A stretch of 64,000 nucleotides of DNA from contig JAJEBF010000042.1 in assembly GCA_022824025.1 (NCBI GenBank), positions 248,001-312,000 of the forward strand, written 5' to 3'. The notes under the pieces are model-generated. The model was not told the origin of the DNA, did no database searches, and saw only the letters and a program-made list of their open reading frames with translations. Within the stretch, counting starts at the first letter, position 1, and each line of letters opens with the position of its first letter. The DNA comes from Caldilineaceae bacterium (GTDB lineage: Bacteria > Chloroflexota > Anaerolineae > Caldilineales > Caldilineaceae). Shown piece after piece: positions 52,125-61,776 of the stretch. Made by a program: the position numbers and the translations under genes.

Positions 52125-53360
52125 GTGACAAGCCCATTCCGCCTTGCCAATGAAATCGATACCACCGGGTTTGGTGACACTGGCATGCGCCTGGGGGATC
52201 TGGACGGTGACGGCGAACTGGAGGCCGTCTTCTTTCAGGCGCGCGATTGCCACATTCCCCGCATGTCCGCCGGCGGCTACCGCCATGAAAAACAGGTCCA
52301 CTGCGTCACGGCTATGAAGCTCGATGGCGACGTCATGTGGCAGGAGGGGGCGCCCCTGGGAACCGGCCACTGGGCAATGCACGACGTTGCGGCGGCAGTC
52401 AGTGACATTGACGGCGATGGCAGGCAGGAGATCATCTACGTAACCGAGCGCGATGGCCGCAGCTATCTCAGGATCCTCGAAGGAGACCGCGGCTACTACC
52501 GCAAGGAGGTCGAGACCGGCCCCAACTGCGTGTTGCAGCTCTGCGACATTCGCGGTCTCGGCGCCCGGCGCGACATTCTCGTTTCCACTTTCGTGAATCC
52601 CATTTACATCTACGCCGACGACCTCACCTGTCTCTGGAACTGCCACTTTTACGGCGGGGCCGGGCACTCACACGACTTCTACGACATTGACGGGGACGGA
52701 AAAGAGGAGGCCTTCATCGGCTACTGTTGCGTTCGCGCCGACGGCCACAAAATCTGGTGGCGGCCGGACCTCGAACCCCATCTTGAGGAGATGACTCGCG
52801 CGCCGCATGTCGATCACCTGCATGTCCATGATATCGATGGAGACGGCAGGCCCGAACTCCTGATGGTCGCGGGCAAAGACCTGGTTGTCCTCGACGCGGC
52901 CACCGGCGAAGACCGCTGGATATTCGAAGGCACTCACATCCAGACCTGCGCGGTCGGCAATTTCCTGCCGGAGATGGACGGGCAGCAGCTCTTTGTTACC
53001 GAACGCCGCCTTCACGGCGACAGAGCCCACATCGGCTTCCGCGGCTATCTCGTAGACTGCAACGGAAACGAGATCTGGCGCATGGAGAAGGCCGGTTACG
53101 GTAAGACCATCCGGTTAGCGGGGGCGGAGGCCGATGTGATCTTTGCCGAATGTCAGGGGAAGAAGCCCAAGCTGATCGATGGTCAGGGAGATGTCATCCA
53201 GGAGTTGGACATGCCGCTCCACACCTATGCCGAGGACCGCTTCGACGACGGCGATACAGGCGTGCGCGCGCTGTTCACCATCGCGGACACGAATGGCGAC
53301 GGCAAGCTGGAACTAATCGGCTACAACAGGACGCGCCTGTGGCATTGGGCGCAAACTTAG
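52125..53360 (+). CDS. DxDGDG-repeat beta-propeller resembling rhamnogalacturonan lyase (PL11/FG-GAP)
   Basis: The 411-residue protein contains at least five Asp-rich calcium-binding repeats: DLDGDGELE, DIDGDGRQE, DIDGDGKEE, DIDGDGRPE and DTNGDGKLE. They are spaced as blades of a propeller, as in PL11 rhamnogalacturonan lyases and FG-GAP proteins. It is shorter than typical PL11 enzymes and has no signal peptide, so a cytoplasmic role is likely. GTG 52125 has GAGAGAGG upstream. It lies between the PL22-like gene and the ABC importer. The catalytic residues are not identifiable to me, so enzyme function is an inference. Confidence 0.6.
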   Translation: MTSPFRLANEIDTTGFGDTGMRLGDLDGDGELEAVFFQARDCHIPRMSAGGYRHEKQVHCVTAMKLDGDVMWQEGAPLGTGHWAMHDVAAAVSDIDGDGRQEIIYVTERDGRSYLRILEGDRGYYRKEVETGPNCVLQLCDIRGLGARRDILVSTFVNPIYIYADDLTCLWNCHFYGGAGHSHDFYDIDGDGKEEAFIGYCCVRADGHKIWWRPDLEPHLEEMTRAPHVDHLHVHDIDGDGRPELLMVAGKDLVVLDAATGEDRWIFEGTHIQTCAVGNFLPEMDGQQLFVTERRLHGDRAHIGFRGYLVDCNGNEIWRMEKAGYGKTIRLAGAEADVIFAECQGKKPKLIDGQGDVIQELDMPLHTYAEDRFDDGDTGVRALFTIADTNGDGKLELIGYNRTRLWHWAQT

Positions 53361-53394
53361 CGGCAAGGACATTGAAGGTTTTTGCCGCGCGTTT
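53360..53394 (+). terminator. hairpin directly after the DxDGDG-repeat gene
   Basis: GCGGCAA (53360-53366) pairs with TTGCCGC (53382-53388) around 15 nt, followed by GCGTTTT. The stem begins on the last base of the stop codon. It may be a leaky terminator or a 3'-end stabiliser before the transporter genes. Confidence 0.4.
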
Positions 53395-53448
53395 TCGACT
53401 GTCAGCACGAGTAGACGTCAGGCAGACTCTCACACAAGGAGAATACGA

Positions 53449-55470
53449 ATGAAAAGCCTGAAGCACAGCAGCAACTGGATCTCCCGGCGCGAGTTCATGC
53501 GCATTTCGGGCGTGGCCACAGCCGGACTAGTCGCGGTCGCGTGCGGCGCCGGCGGCGAGCCGCAGGAAGAGATGGCCGCGGAGCCGGCCGCAGACGAGGC
53601 GCCCGCCGCGGAGGCGGCCGCGCCGGCCTCGGGCAGTATGTACAGGGAAGCCCCCATGCTGGCAGAGCTGGTCGCGGCTGGCGACCTGCCTCCCGTGGAT
53701 GAGCGGCTGCCCGCCAGCCCCACGGTCCTGGAACCGGTCGAACAGGTCGGCAAGTATGGCGGCACGATTCGGCGCGGATTCAAAGGCGTCTCCGACCGCT
53801 GGGGGCCGACCAAGATGCAGAACGAGTCCCTCACCTGGTACAACATGGACTTGACCCTGCGCCCCAACATGGTCGAATCCTGGGAGTCCAACGATGACGC
53901 TACCGAGTGGACCTTCCACCTGCGCGAAGGCATGAAGTGGTCGGACGGCACACCCTTCGACAGTAACAGCTTCATGTGGTGGTACGACAACCATTTCTCC
54001 AACGAGGATTTGACCCCGGCTGTCTCGATCCGTTGGGGCACAGGGACGCCGCGCGTTCCGATGGTGGTGTCGGCCCCTGACAACAATACCGTGATGATGA
54101 CTTTCGAGCATCCCAAGCCGCTCTTCGCCTTTGACGTCACGCGCTCGCAGTGCTTCTCGCCCGGCCACTATATGCAGCAATTCCACATTGAACTGACCGA
54201 GGACAGGGAAGGGTTGGAAGCGCAAATCGATGAAGCGGGAGTCGACTCCTGGGATCAGTACTACGTTGACCGAAACTGGTGGTACCTGAACCCCGACCGG
54301 CCCAACATTGGCCCGTGGCTGTCGATGAATGAGTTGTCCTCCGAGCTGTTCCTCATGGAGCGCAACCCCTACTTCTGGCAGGTGGATTCCGAAGGCCAGC
54401 AGCTGCCCTACATCGACAAGGTGACCCACCGCCTCTTCGACACCAACGACGTCTTCAACCTGCGGGTCATAAACGGGGATGTCGACTTCCAGGCGCGGCA
54501 CATCCAGACAGGCAACTTCACCCTCTACAAGGAAAATGAAGAGGCCGGCGATTACCGAGTCATCATCGGCACCTCGACCCGGCACGAGGTCGTGACGCCG
54601 AACCAGGGCGCGCAGGATCCGCGGGTGCGCGAGCTTTTCCAGAACAGGGACGTTCGCATTGCCATGTCGCTCGCCGTCGACCGGGAGGCGTTGAACGAAC
54701 TGGTCTGGGACGGCCTCCTCACCCCGCGTCAGTACAGCCCGCTCGACCAGTCGCCCCAATACTACGCCAAGCTGACCGAGGCCTACGCCGGATATGATCC
54801 GGACAGGGCCAACCAGCTGCTCGACGACGCCGGCTACGCGGAGCGGGATTCCGATGGATTCAGGCTCTGGAAGGACGGCAGCGGCGAAACGCTGAGCTTC
54901 ATCATCGAGGGAACCTCCCAGTCGGGAACACCGGAGGAAGATTCCGTCCTCACGATCATCAAGTACTATGCCGACATCGGCCTCAAGGCGACGTACAAGG
55001 GCATGGAGCGGTCACTCTATACCGAGCACTGGTCGGCCAATACCCAGGACGCGGTGTACTGGGGCGGCTATCGCGACCTGCTGCCGATTCTTACGCCTTC
55101 ACCCTGGATCGGCACGGAATTGGACCGGCCCTGGGCCGGCGCGTTTGGCCGCTGGAAGGTCGACGAAAACGACGCCAATGGCGAGCCGCCCCCGGACGGC
55201 CACTTCCTCTGGAAGATCTGGGAGATTTGGGATCAGGTCAGCGCCGAGCCCGACCCTGCCACACGAGACGAGCTGTTCTACCAGATTCTGGACATCTGGG
55301 CCGAAGAGATCCCCATCGTCGGCTACCTGGGACAGTCGCCTGCTCTGATCATCATGAAGAATCAGATGCACAACTACATTTCGGGCCAGCCGGTCAACGA
55401 CGGCCTGGAAGATGAGCACTTCCTGAATCCGCAGCTGCTCTTCTGGGAAGATCCTGAGAATCACATGTAG
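53449..55470 (+). CDS. ABC importer solute-binding lipoprotein, family 5 (copy 1)
   Basis: The 673-residue extracytoplasmic binding protein has a twin-arginine leader (SRREFMRIS) and a lipobox ending at C32. An Ala/Glu/Pro-rich spacer follows, then the long SBP_bac_5 fold typical of peptide and some oligosaccharide importers. LPPVDERLPASP and GKYGGTIRRG are shared with the second copy at 56345. ATG 53449 is preceded by AAGGAG. A perfect 14-bp hairpin follows the gene. The ligand cannot be read from sequence; the neighbours suggest an oligosaccharide, although peptides remain possible. Confidence 0.92.
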   Translation: MKSLKHSSNWISRREFMRISGVATAGLVAVACGAGGEPQEEMAAEPAADEAPAAEAAAPASGSMYREAPMLAELVAAGDLPPVDERLPASPTVLEPVEQVGKYGGTIRRGFKGVSDRWGPTKMQNESLTWYNMDLTLRPNMVESWESNDDATEWTFHLREGMKWSDGTPFDSNSFMWWYDNHFSNEDLTPAVSIRWGTGTPRVPMVVSAPDNNTVMMTFEHPKPLFAFDVTRSQCFSPGHYMQQFHIELTEDREGLEAQIDEAGVDSWDQYYVDRNWWYLNPDRPNIGPWLSMNELSSELFLMERNPYFWQVDSEGQQLPYIDKVTHRLFDTNDVFNLRVINGDVDFQARHIQTGNFTLYKENEEAGDYRVIIGTSTRHEVVTPNQGAQDPRVRELFQNRDVRIAMSLAVDREALNELVWDGLLTPRQYSPLDQSPQYYAKLTEAYAGYDPDRANQLLDDAGYAERDSDGFRLWKDGSGETLSFIIEGTSQSGTPEEDSVLTIIKYYADIGLKATYKGMERSLYTEHWSANTQDAVYWGGYRDLLPILTPSPWIGTELDRPWAGAFGRWKVDENDANGEPPPDGHFLWKIWEIWDQVSAEPDPATRDELFYQILDIWAEEIPIVGYLGQSPALIIMKNQMHNYISGQPVNDGLEDEHFLNPQLLFWEDPENHM

Positions 55471-55546
55471 AGTTTGCTGCCAAAAGGTGTCCGGAAGAAG
55501 CGGCAGCGCTTCCGTTCGATTCAGACCGAAACGATGAGTGCCAGGA

Positions 55547-55595
55547 GGACGGCGCAACAGCAGGAGTTTTTCCATAAATGACTGTTGCGCCGTCC
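55547..55595 (+). promoter_or_regulatory. 14-bp perfect stem-loop after binding-protein gene 1
   Basis: GGACGGCGCAACAG (55547-55560) and its exact complement (55582-55595) enclose 21 nt. There is no U-run. Such stem-loops after binding-protein genes often protect the upstream message and let it accumulate above the membrane-component message. Confidence 0.6.
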
Positions 55596-55666
55596 GACAA
55601 CGGTTAACGCTGCTTCCCAAAAGAGTCAGCGTGTCGCCGCCCAACCAATCGAAATCGAAAGACCCA

Positions 55667-56176
55667 ATGACAACGACAAAGAATTCAGCCAGGCCGCGAT
55701 TTACATCCGTAAAGTCGTACAAGCACGCGGCTGGCCGTCCCTCCTTCTGGTATCCCCCCGAGTGGCAGCTGCAGGAGACCGACACGCCCCACCCCGCGGT
55801 GAGCCTCTATCCCGATCCTTCCGACGAAGCCACTTTCATCTCAGTCACGGTGCAGGACATGGGCCAGCCGCTGGCGAAGGAAGAAGCCTCAATTCTGAAG
55901 GAGGGTATCGAGGAGGGGCTGAAGCAGCTTGACGAGTGCGAAGTTGAAAAGCTTGGCGTCGTCGAGGATGTCGGCGACTGGTGCCAGGAGTGGGTATGCA
56001 CGTTCCTGCAGGACGGGATCACGCGCCGGCGCCGGGCTCGTCTCTTCTGCGCAGAGCAGTACCTGTATTCCGTCGTCGTCCAAGGCTCAACCGAAGAGCG
56101 ATACGAATACTGGCGGGGCATGATGGAATGGGTTATGTTGACTGTTTTGAATACCACGGTCGAAATCGGCGCGTAG
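55667..56176 (+). CDS. hypothetical protein with PsbP/DUF1795-like features
   Basis: The 169-residue product from ATG 55667 has no signal peptide. Motifs such as SFWYPPEWQLQ and an ending with YEYWRGMMEWVMLTV recall the DUF1795/PsbP-like single-domain proteins. The function is unknown. A longer frame starts at 55538, but it overlaps the hairpin and is not protein-like. It lies between the two binding-protein genes on the same strand; a role in the transport system is only suggested by position. Confidence 0.55.
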   Translation: MTTTKNSARPRFTSVKSYKHAAGRPSFWYPPEWQLQETDTPHPAVSLYPDPSDEATFISVTVQDMGQPLAKEEASILKEGIEEGLKQLDECEVEKLGVVEDVGDWCQEWVCTFLQDGITRRRRARLFCAEQYLYSVVVQGSTEERYEYWRGMMEWVMLTVLNTTVEIGA

Positions 56177-56344
56177 GTTGTACTTCCAGACGCTGAAACG
56201 CTGCACGCTGCCGGACTTGGCAGCTGACATCAAAGCGCTCTTGGAACGAACGCGCTGGCCCTCCCTGAAGTACCCAGCCCTTGTGACGAGTCCAATGCGA
56301 AGAAGACTGATGTAATCAATCAGAAATGAAAGGAATGTACCATC

Positions 56345-58360
56345 ATGAAGGACGGAATGGATCGTAGAACTTTCTTGCGTATGAGCGGTCTCACGGCCGC
56401 AGCCGCAGTTGCCGCCGCGTGCGGCGCACCTGGCGGCGACGAACCTCAAGCTGCAGAGGAAGCGCCCGCCGCCGAAGCGCCCGCCGCCGATTCCGGGCCG
56501 CCATCCAAGTACAACGAGTCGCCGCTGCTGGCGGAGCGGGTTGCCGCCGGCGAGTTGCCACCCGTTGACGAGCGGTTGCCCGCCGACCCCGTCGTCATCG
56601 AACCGCTCGACGAGATCGGCCAGTACGGCGGCACCACTCGTGTCGCCATCGGCAATCCCAACGCGCTTTTCGGCGATCCCCAGGCTGTTATGGGTACCGA
56701 GCTGATCCTGCGCATCGCGCCTGACTTCTCCTCCATCACCAGCGGCTTGGCGGAGAGTTGGGAGTTCAACGATGACGCGACCGAACAGATTCTGCATCTG
56801 CGTCAGGGCCTCAAATGGTCGGACGGCGCGCCCTTCAGCGCTGACGACTTCATGTTTTCGTGGCATGAACTTTGGCTCAACGAAGAATACGCGCCCGGCG
56901 GCCCGCCAAGCGCATGGAAGGCCGGCGCATCTTCTGCCGCCGACCCGCTCGAGATGGAAAAGATCGACGACTATACCATCAAGCTCTCCTTCACCAAACC
57001 CTACCCTCTGATCGTCCTGCAGCAGACCTTCTACGCCGGGTCGCAGGGCGGCCTCTGGCAGCCGGCCCATTACCTGAAGCAGTTCCATCCTGACCACGGT
57101 GATGCCGACGAAATCGCGGCCATGACGGAAGAAGCCGGATTCGAAGAGTGGCATCAGCTTCTGCGCGACAAAGGCCGCGTGGGATCGACCATTCCCGCGC
57201 AGGTTGGCCTTCCCGGCATGACCGCCTTCATCCGCGTCGACGATGCCCCCGATCATCACACCTACGAACGCAACCCCTATTACTGGAAGGTGGACACGGC
57301 CGGCAACCAGCTGCCCTACATCGACAACACAATCGTCTTCGTCATCGACAATCGCGAAGTCGCCAATGCCAAGCTGATCGCAGGCGAACTGGAGTTTTCC
57401 GGCCGCCAGGCAGACCTGGCCAATATGGAGTTGTACCAGGCGAACCTGGAGTCCGCGGACCTGAAGATTAAGATGTGGAAGTCGACCTTTCCCGGCCGCA
57501 CCATCATCGTACCCAACCATACGCACAAGGACCCACAGGTGCGGGCGTTCTTCAACAACAAGGACGTTCGCCACGCCATGTCGGTGGCGATCAACCGCGA
57601 AGAGATCAACGATGTGGTCTACTTCGGCTTGGGTGAACCCCGCCAGTGGGCGGCGTGGCCCGGCTCCAAGTACTACCAGGAGGGCGACGAATCGAACTGG
57701 GCCCAGTTCGACCCGGATATGGCGATGGAGTTGCTCGATCAGGCCGGTTACTCCGAAACCGACTCCGACGGATTCAGACTTTTCCCCGACGGCTCTCGCG
57801 TCAGCTGGATCATTCAGCTGGACACCGAGCAGGCCGACGTTCAGGACGTATTCGAACTGGTCGTGGAGCAATGGCGCGCCGTTGGTCTGGACCCGTCCAT
57901 CCGGCCGATCAACCGGTCACATCTGAACGAGCTGGTTGCCGCCAACGACATGGGCATGTCCGGTTGGGAGGGCGACATCTCAGACATCACCTGGGTGTGG
58001 TGCTCGCGGCTGAACCATCCCGGGCATTGCAACGTGCCGTGGGGCAAAGGCTATGACATTTGGCTGGATGGCGACCCGGAGAACGAGATCGCCGTCGAAC
58101 CGCCGGACGAAGTCGCCTGGGTTTACAACCGCTGGCAGGAGATGATCGACGCCGTCACCGAGGAGGAGCATGTCGCCATCGCCCGCGAGCTGTGGGAGTG
58201 GTTCTACGATTACCTGCCCGGTTTCGGAACGGTCGGCATCCCCAAACCGGTTGTGATGAAGAAGAACCTGACCAATTTCCCAGATGACGGTGTATGGGGT
58301 TTCTCGGTTATTCGCGCCGTGCCCGTCCATCCGGAGCAGTTCTTCTACAAGCAGGGCTAG
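56345..58360 (+). CDS. ABC importer solute-binding lipoprotein, family 5 (copy 2)
   Basis: This 671-residue paralogue of the 53449 product has leader DRRTFLRMSG (twin-arginine) and a lipobox ending at C26. An EAPAAEAPAAD spacer and the same LPPVDERLPADP and GQYGGTTRV blocks follow. ATG 56345 has AAAGGAA upstream; ATG 56357 is also possible. It directly precedes the permease genes and is followed by a 15-bp hairpin. Two binding proteins for one transporter suggest two ligands or two affinities. Confidence 0.92.
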   Translation: MKDGMDRRTFLRMSGLTAAAAVAAACGAPGGDEPQAAEEAPAAEAPAADSGPPSKYNESPLLAERVAAGELPPVDERLPADPVVIEPLDEIGQYGGTTRVAIGNPNALFGDPQAVMGTELILRIAPDFSSITSGLAESWEFNDDATEQILHLRQGLKWSDGAPFSADDFMFSWHELWLNEEYAPGGPPSAWKAGASSAADPLEMEKIDDYTIKLSFTKPYPLIVLQQTFYAGSQGGLWQPAHYLKQFHPDHGDADEIAAMTEEAGFEEWHQLLRDKGRVGSTIPAQVGLPGMTAFIRVDDAPDHHTYERNPYYWKVDTAGNQLPYIDNTIVFVIDNREVANAKLIAGELEFSGRQADLANMELYQANLESADLKIKMWKSTFPGRTIIVPNHTHKDPQVRAFFNNKDVRHAMSVAINREEINDVVYFGLGEPRQWAAWPGSKYYQEGDESNWAQFDPDMAMELLDQAGYSETDSDGFRLFPDGSRVSWIIQLDTEQADVQDVFELVVEQWRAVGLDPSIRPINRSHLNELVAANDMGMSGWEGDISDITWVWCSRLNHPGHCNVPWGKGYDIWLDGDPENEIAVEPPDEVAWVYNRWQEMIDAVTEEEHVAIARELWEWFYDYLPGFGTVGIPKPVVMKKNLTNFPDDGVWGFSVIRAVPVHPEQFFYKQG

Positions 58361-58370
58361 GAAGTAGTGA

Positions 58371-58408
58371 GCTGTGGGTGGCGGCCGGCCTTTGCCGCCA
58401 TCCACAGC
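58371..58408 (+). promoter_or_regulatory. 15-bp stem-loop after binding-protein gene 2
   Basis: Arms 58371-58385 and 58394-58408 pair over 15 positions with one G-U and an 8-nt loop. The hairpin starts 10 nt after the stop and ends before the DppB-like Shine-Dalgarno. It mirrors the hairpin after binding-protein gene 1. Confidence 0.6.
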
Positions 58409-58435
58409 CGTTCTTCAGCGCGGTGAACAGGAGCC

Positions 58436-59434
58436 ATGCGAGAGTACATCCTGCGGCGGGTTTTGCAGCTTATCCCGACCCTGATCCTGATATCCATCGT
58501 CAGTTTCACAATCATCCAGCTTCCGCCGGGTGATTACGTCACGACCTACGTGGCCAACCTTGCCGCGGCCGGCGAGGAGCTCAGCGAGGAGGAGATCGCG
58601 GCCCTCGAAGAGCACTACGGTCTCAATCAGCCAGGTTACGTCCAGTACATCAAATGGATCACCAACTTTGTCCAGGGGGATATGGGTCTGTCCTTCTACT
58701 GGGACCGTCCCGTCAACCGGCTGATCGGCGAGCGCCTGATGCTGACGATGATCATGTCCTTTTTCACGCTCCTCTTTGTCTACGCCATGGCCATCCCCAT
58801 CGGCATCTACTCTGCGGTGCGCCAATACAGCCTCGCCGACTACGTCTTTACCTTCATCGGCTTCATCGGACTGGCGACCCCTAATTTCCTCCTCGCGCTA
58901 ATTTTCATGTACATCGGCATCAAATTCTTTGGCGCCAGCGCCGGCGGCCTCTTTTCCACCGAATATCTGGACGCCGACTGGAGCGTAGCCAGGGTCTGGG
59001 ATATGCTCAAGCACATGTGGCTGCCAGTCGTGATAGTCGGGACCGCCGGCACCGCCGGCACGATCCGCGTGATGCGGGCCACAACACTGGATGAACTGGG
59101 CCGCCCTTACGTGGAAACCGCGCGGTCCAAAGGCCTGCGCGAAGGTCAACTCACAATGAAGTACCCCGTGCGCGTGGCCTTGAACCCAATTCTGAGCACC
59201 ATCGGCTGGCGGCTTCCCGAGATCGTCTCCGGCACCGTTCTCGTTGCCCTCGTTTTGAATCTACCCACGACCGGGCCTCTGCTCTGGCGCGCCTTAATGT
59301 CTCAGGACCTCTACCTTGCCGCCAGCATGATCATGATTTTGAGCACTCTGACCTTGATCGGGACCCTGATCTCAGACATTCTCCTGGCATGGGTCGATCC
59401 GCGGATTCGCTACGGGGAGCGGGGAACAACATGA
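58436..59434 (+). CDS. ABC importer permease, DppB-like
   Basis: The first membrane subunit of the importer has 332 residues. It starts MREYILRRVLQLIPTLILISIV and has about six helices. The EAA-like loop includes RVALNPILSTIGWRLPEIVSG. AGGAG stands only 2 nt before the ATG, so initiation may be weak or coupled. Its stop overlaps the DppC-like start as ATGA. It should pair with that subunit and the two ATPases to import the ligand held by the two lipoproteins. Confidence 0.93.
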   Translation: MREYILRRVLQLIPTLILISIVSFTIIQLPPGDYVTTYVANLAAAGEELSEEEIAALEEHYGLNQPGYVQYIKWITNFVQGDMGLSFYWDRPVNRLIGERLMLTMIMSFFTLLFVYAMAIPIGIYSAVRQYSLADYVFTFIGFIGLATPNFLLALIFMYIGIKFFGASAGGLFSTEYLDADWSVARVWDMLKHMWLPVVIVGTAGTAGTIRVMRATTLDELGRPYVETARSKGLREGQLTMKYPVRVALNPILSTIGWRLPEIVSGTVLVALVLNLPTTGPLLWRALMSQDLYLAASMIMILSTLTLIGTLISDILLAWVDPRIRYGERGTT

Positions 59435-60636
59435 CCAGCGCAGCCAATCCACGTGCGCCGGCCGCGCCCGACGCGACCGCATCGCCCTACGAGAGGGGCA
59501 GCCTCTCCGACCTCCTCGAAGCTGAAGGAACTCTCGCCGAATCCCGAACTCAGTTCCTTACGCCGCGTCAGTTGATGTTGCTTCGCTTCCGGCGCAACAA
59601 AATGGCTGTCTTTTCGTTGTGGTTCCTTGCCCTTCTGTACCTCTCCGCGCTGTTCGCGCCGATCATTTCGCCCTACGACAAGACGCATCGCTTCAACAAG
59701 CATCTCTATCTTCCGCCCAGAGACATTCATATTCGAGCAGACGACGGAAGCTGGCGCCGTCCATTCGTCTACGCGGTCACGATTGAAACAAACAGAGAGA
59801 CCTTTACCCGCGACTTTGTCGAAGACCGCACCCAGCAATATCCCATCCAGTTCTTTGTAAAGGGTGACCCTTACAAGCTCTGGGGCCTCTTCAGGATGGA
59901 CTGGCATCTTTACGGCGTTGAGAACGCTGAGGAGATAGGTCCGGTCTTTCTTATGGGCGGCGACAAGTTTGGACGTGATATCTTCGGTCGCGCGCTGTAC
60001 GGCGCCCGCATCTCCTTAACCATCGGTCTGGTCGGCGTTTCAATTGCCCTGGTCATCGGTCTGGTGCTGGGAGGCCTTTCAGGACTTTACGGCGGACTGG
60101 TGGACAACCTGATTCAGAGACTGATCGAGTTTATCCGCTCCATCCCGACAATCCCGCTCTGGATGGGACTGGCCGCGGCCATGCCGGCAGACTGGCCGCA
60201 GCTTCGAGTCTATTTTGGCATCACTATCATCCTTTCGTTGCTCGCCTGGACGACTCTGGCGCGCGTTGTGCGGGGCAAGTTCCTTTCTCTGCGCAATGAG
60301 GACTTTGTTCTGGCTGCCCAATCGGCCGGCGCAAACCAGTGGTACCTGATTTGGCAGCACCTCGTTCCCTCCTTCATGAGTTACGTGCTGGTGGATATTA
60401 CACTCGCCATTCCCGGGATGATTATCGGCGAAACCGCGCTGAGCTTTCTGGGGCTGGGACTGGTATCGCCGACTGTAAGTTGGGGGGTGATGCTGAAAGA
60501 CGCCCAGCAGGTCGTGGAGATCGCTATCCACCCGTGGATTCTGTGGCCGGCTATGTTCGTTGTCGTGACAGTGCTGGCGCTTAACTTCATAGGTGACGGC
60601 CTGCGTGACGCGGCTGACCCCTATGCCGACATGTAG
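59431..60636 (+). CDS. ABC importer permease, DppC-like with extracytoplasmic insertion
   Basis: The second membrane subunit has 402 residues from ATG 59431, which overlaps the previous stop. GGDKFGRDIFGRALYGARISL and ALSFLGLGLVSPTVSWG are standard DppC/OppC signatures. Between helix 1 and the permease core lies an insertion of roughly 100 residues (from about HRFNKHLYL to NAEEIGPVF) that should face outside. It may contact the unusually long binding proteins. Confidence 0.93.
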   Translation: MTSAANPRAPAAPDATASPYERGSLSDLLEAEGTLAESRTQFLTPRQLMLLRFRRNKMAVFSLWFLALLYLSALFAPIISPYDKTHRFNKHLYLPPRDIHIRADDGSWRRPFVYAVTIETNRETFTRDFVEDRTQQYPIQFFVKGDPYKLWGLFRMDWHLYGVENAEEIGPVFLMGGDKFGRDIFGRALYGARISLTIGLVGVSIALVIGLVLGGLSGLYGGLVDNLIQRLIEFIRSIPTIPLWMGLAAAMPADWPQLRVYFGITIILSLLAWTTLARVVRGKFLSLRNEDFVLAAQSAGANQWYLIWQHLVPSFMSYVLVDITLAIPGMIIGETALSFLGLGLVSPTVSWGVMLKDAQQVVEIAIHPWILWPAMFVVVTVLALNFIGDGLRDAADPYADM

Positions 60637-60692
60637 CCGGGTCTGTCCCTATTTCAGATTCAATCGCCTCATTTTGCGGGTGAACAGTCGAC

Positions 60693-61754
60693 TTGTCTAA
60701 ACCTATGGACACGCTGCTTGAAGTCAGAAACCTGCAGACACATTTTTTCATGGCCGAAGGGGTTGCCAAGGCTGTGGACAGCACCACCTTTTCAATTCGG
60801 CGCGGGCAGGTGCTGGGCGTCGTGGGAGAGAGCGGCTGCGGCAAGAGCGTCACCGCCCGCTCGATCATGCGCATGGTCCGGCCGCCAGGGCACACCGTGG
60901 ACGGCGAGATTCTCTACTCTCGGCCCGAGCAAAACGGACAGAGCGCTTCCATAGATCTGCTGCAGCTTCCTGCAACCGGCACTGAAATGCGCGCCATCCG
61001 CGGCGGCGAGATCGCGATGATCTTTCAGGAGCCGCGCGCCTCGCTCAGCCCTGTACACAGAATCGGCGACCAAATCACCGAAAATATCCTGCTGCATCAG
61101 GATGTTTCTCGCGCAGAAGCGGAGGAGATCGCCGTTGACATGCTGCGGCAGGTGCATATTCCACTGGCGGAGCAACGATTGGACGCCTTTGCCCACCAGC
61201 TCAGCGGCGGCATGTGTCAACGCGTGATGATAGCCATGGCTCTCTCCTGCCATCCCAGCCTCCTCATCGCGGACGAACCGACCACCGCGCTGGACGTGAC
61301 CACCGAAGCCCAGATTCTCGAGCTGATGCAAGGGCTGCAGGCCGATCTGGACATGGCCATCATGTTTATCACGCACGATCTCGGCGTTGTCGCCGACATG
61401 GCTGACGAAGTTGCCGTTATGTACCTGGGCAAGGTAGTCGAACAGGGCGCGGCCGCCGATATCTTCCGCGACCCCAAGCATCCTTATACCATCGCACTGC
61501 TTGAATCGCTGCCGCGCATGGACCAAGAGCGGGAGTGGCTGCAGACCATCCGCGGCGTCGTACCCGACCCATACAGCACGCTCAGCGGCTGCCCGTTCCA
61601 TACCCGTTGCGCCAAATTCATCGAAGGCGTTTGCGACGAAATCGTGCCTGAGCCAATCACCCTGGAAGACAACCGCGAAGTGCGCTGTCTCCTGTATACC
61701 GAACACGCTCGCCAGGAAAGACCCCAAGTCGCAGAGGATTCCAGCCATTCATAG
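60693..61754 (+). CDS. ABC importer ATP-binding protein, DppD-like
   Basis: This is the first ATPase of the importer. It has Walker A GESGCGKS, signature LSGGMCQR, Walker B LLIADEP and the C-terminal oligopeptide-transporter motif [12 protein letters not shown] with its cysteines. TTG 60693 or ATG 60705 could be the start; neither has a strong Shine-Dalgarno. The length of 353 is slightly above the usual 325-340. It is followed after about 22 bp by DppF. Confidence 0.93.
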   Translation: MSKPMDTLLEVRNLQTHFFMAEGVAKAVDSTTFSIRRGQVLGVVGESGCGKSVTARSIMRMVRPPGHTVDGEILYSRPEQNGQSASIDLLQLPATGTEMRAIRGGEIAMIFQEPRASLSPVHRIGDQITENILLHQDVSRAEAEEIAVDMLRQVHIPLAEQRLDAFAHQLSGGMCQRVMIAMALSCHPSLLIADEPTTALDVTTEAQILELMQGLQADLDMAIMFITHDLGVVADMADEVAVMYLGKVVEQGAAADIFRDPKHPYTIALLESLPRMDQEREWLQTIRGVVPDPYSTLSGCPFHTRCAKFIEGVCDEIVPEPITLEDNREVRCLLYTEHARQERPQVAEDSSHS

Positions 61755-61776
61755 CAACGCTGATAACAGCTCCCCA

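Noticed and set aside
56087..57871. 594-codon open frame antisense to the second binding-protein gene
   Set aside because: It mirrors a gene with clear lipoprotein and family-5 features; the antisense product has no recognisable domain.
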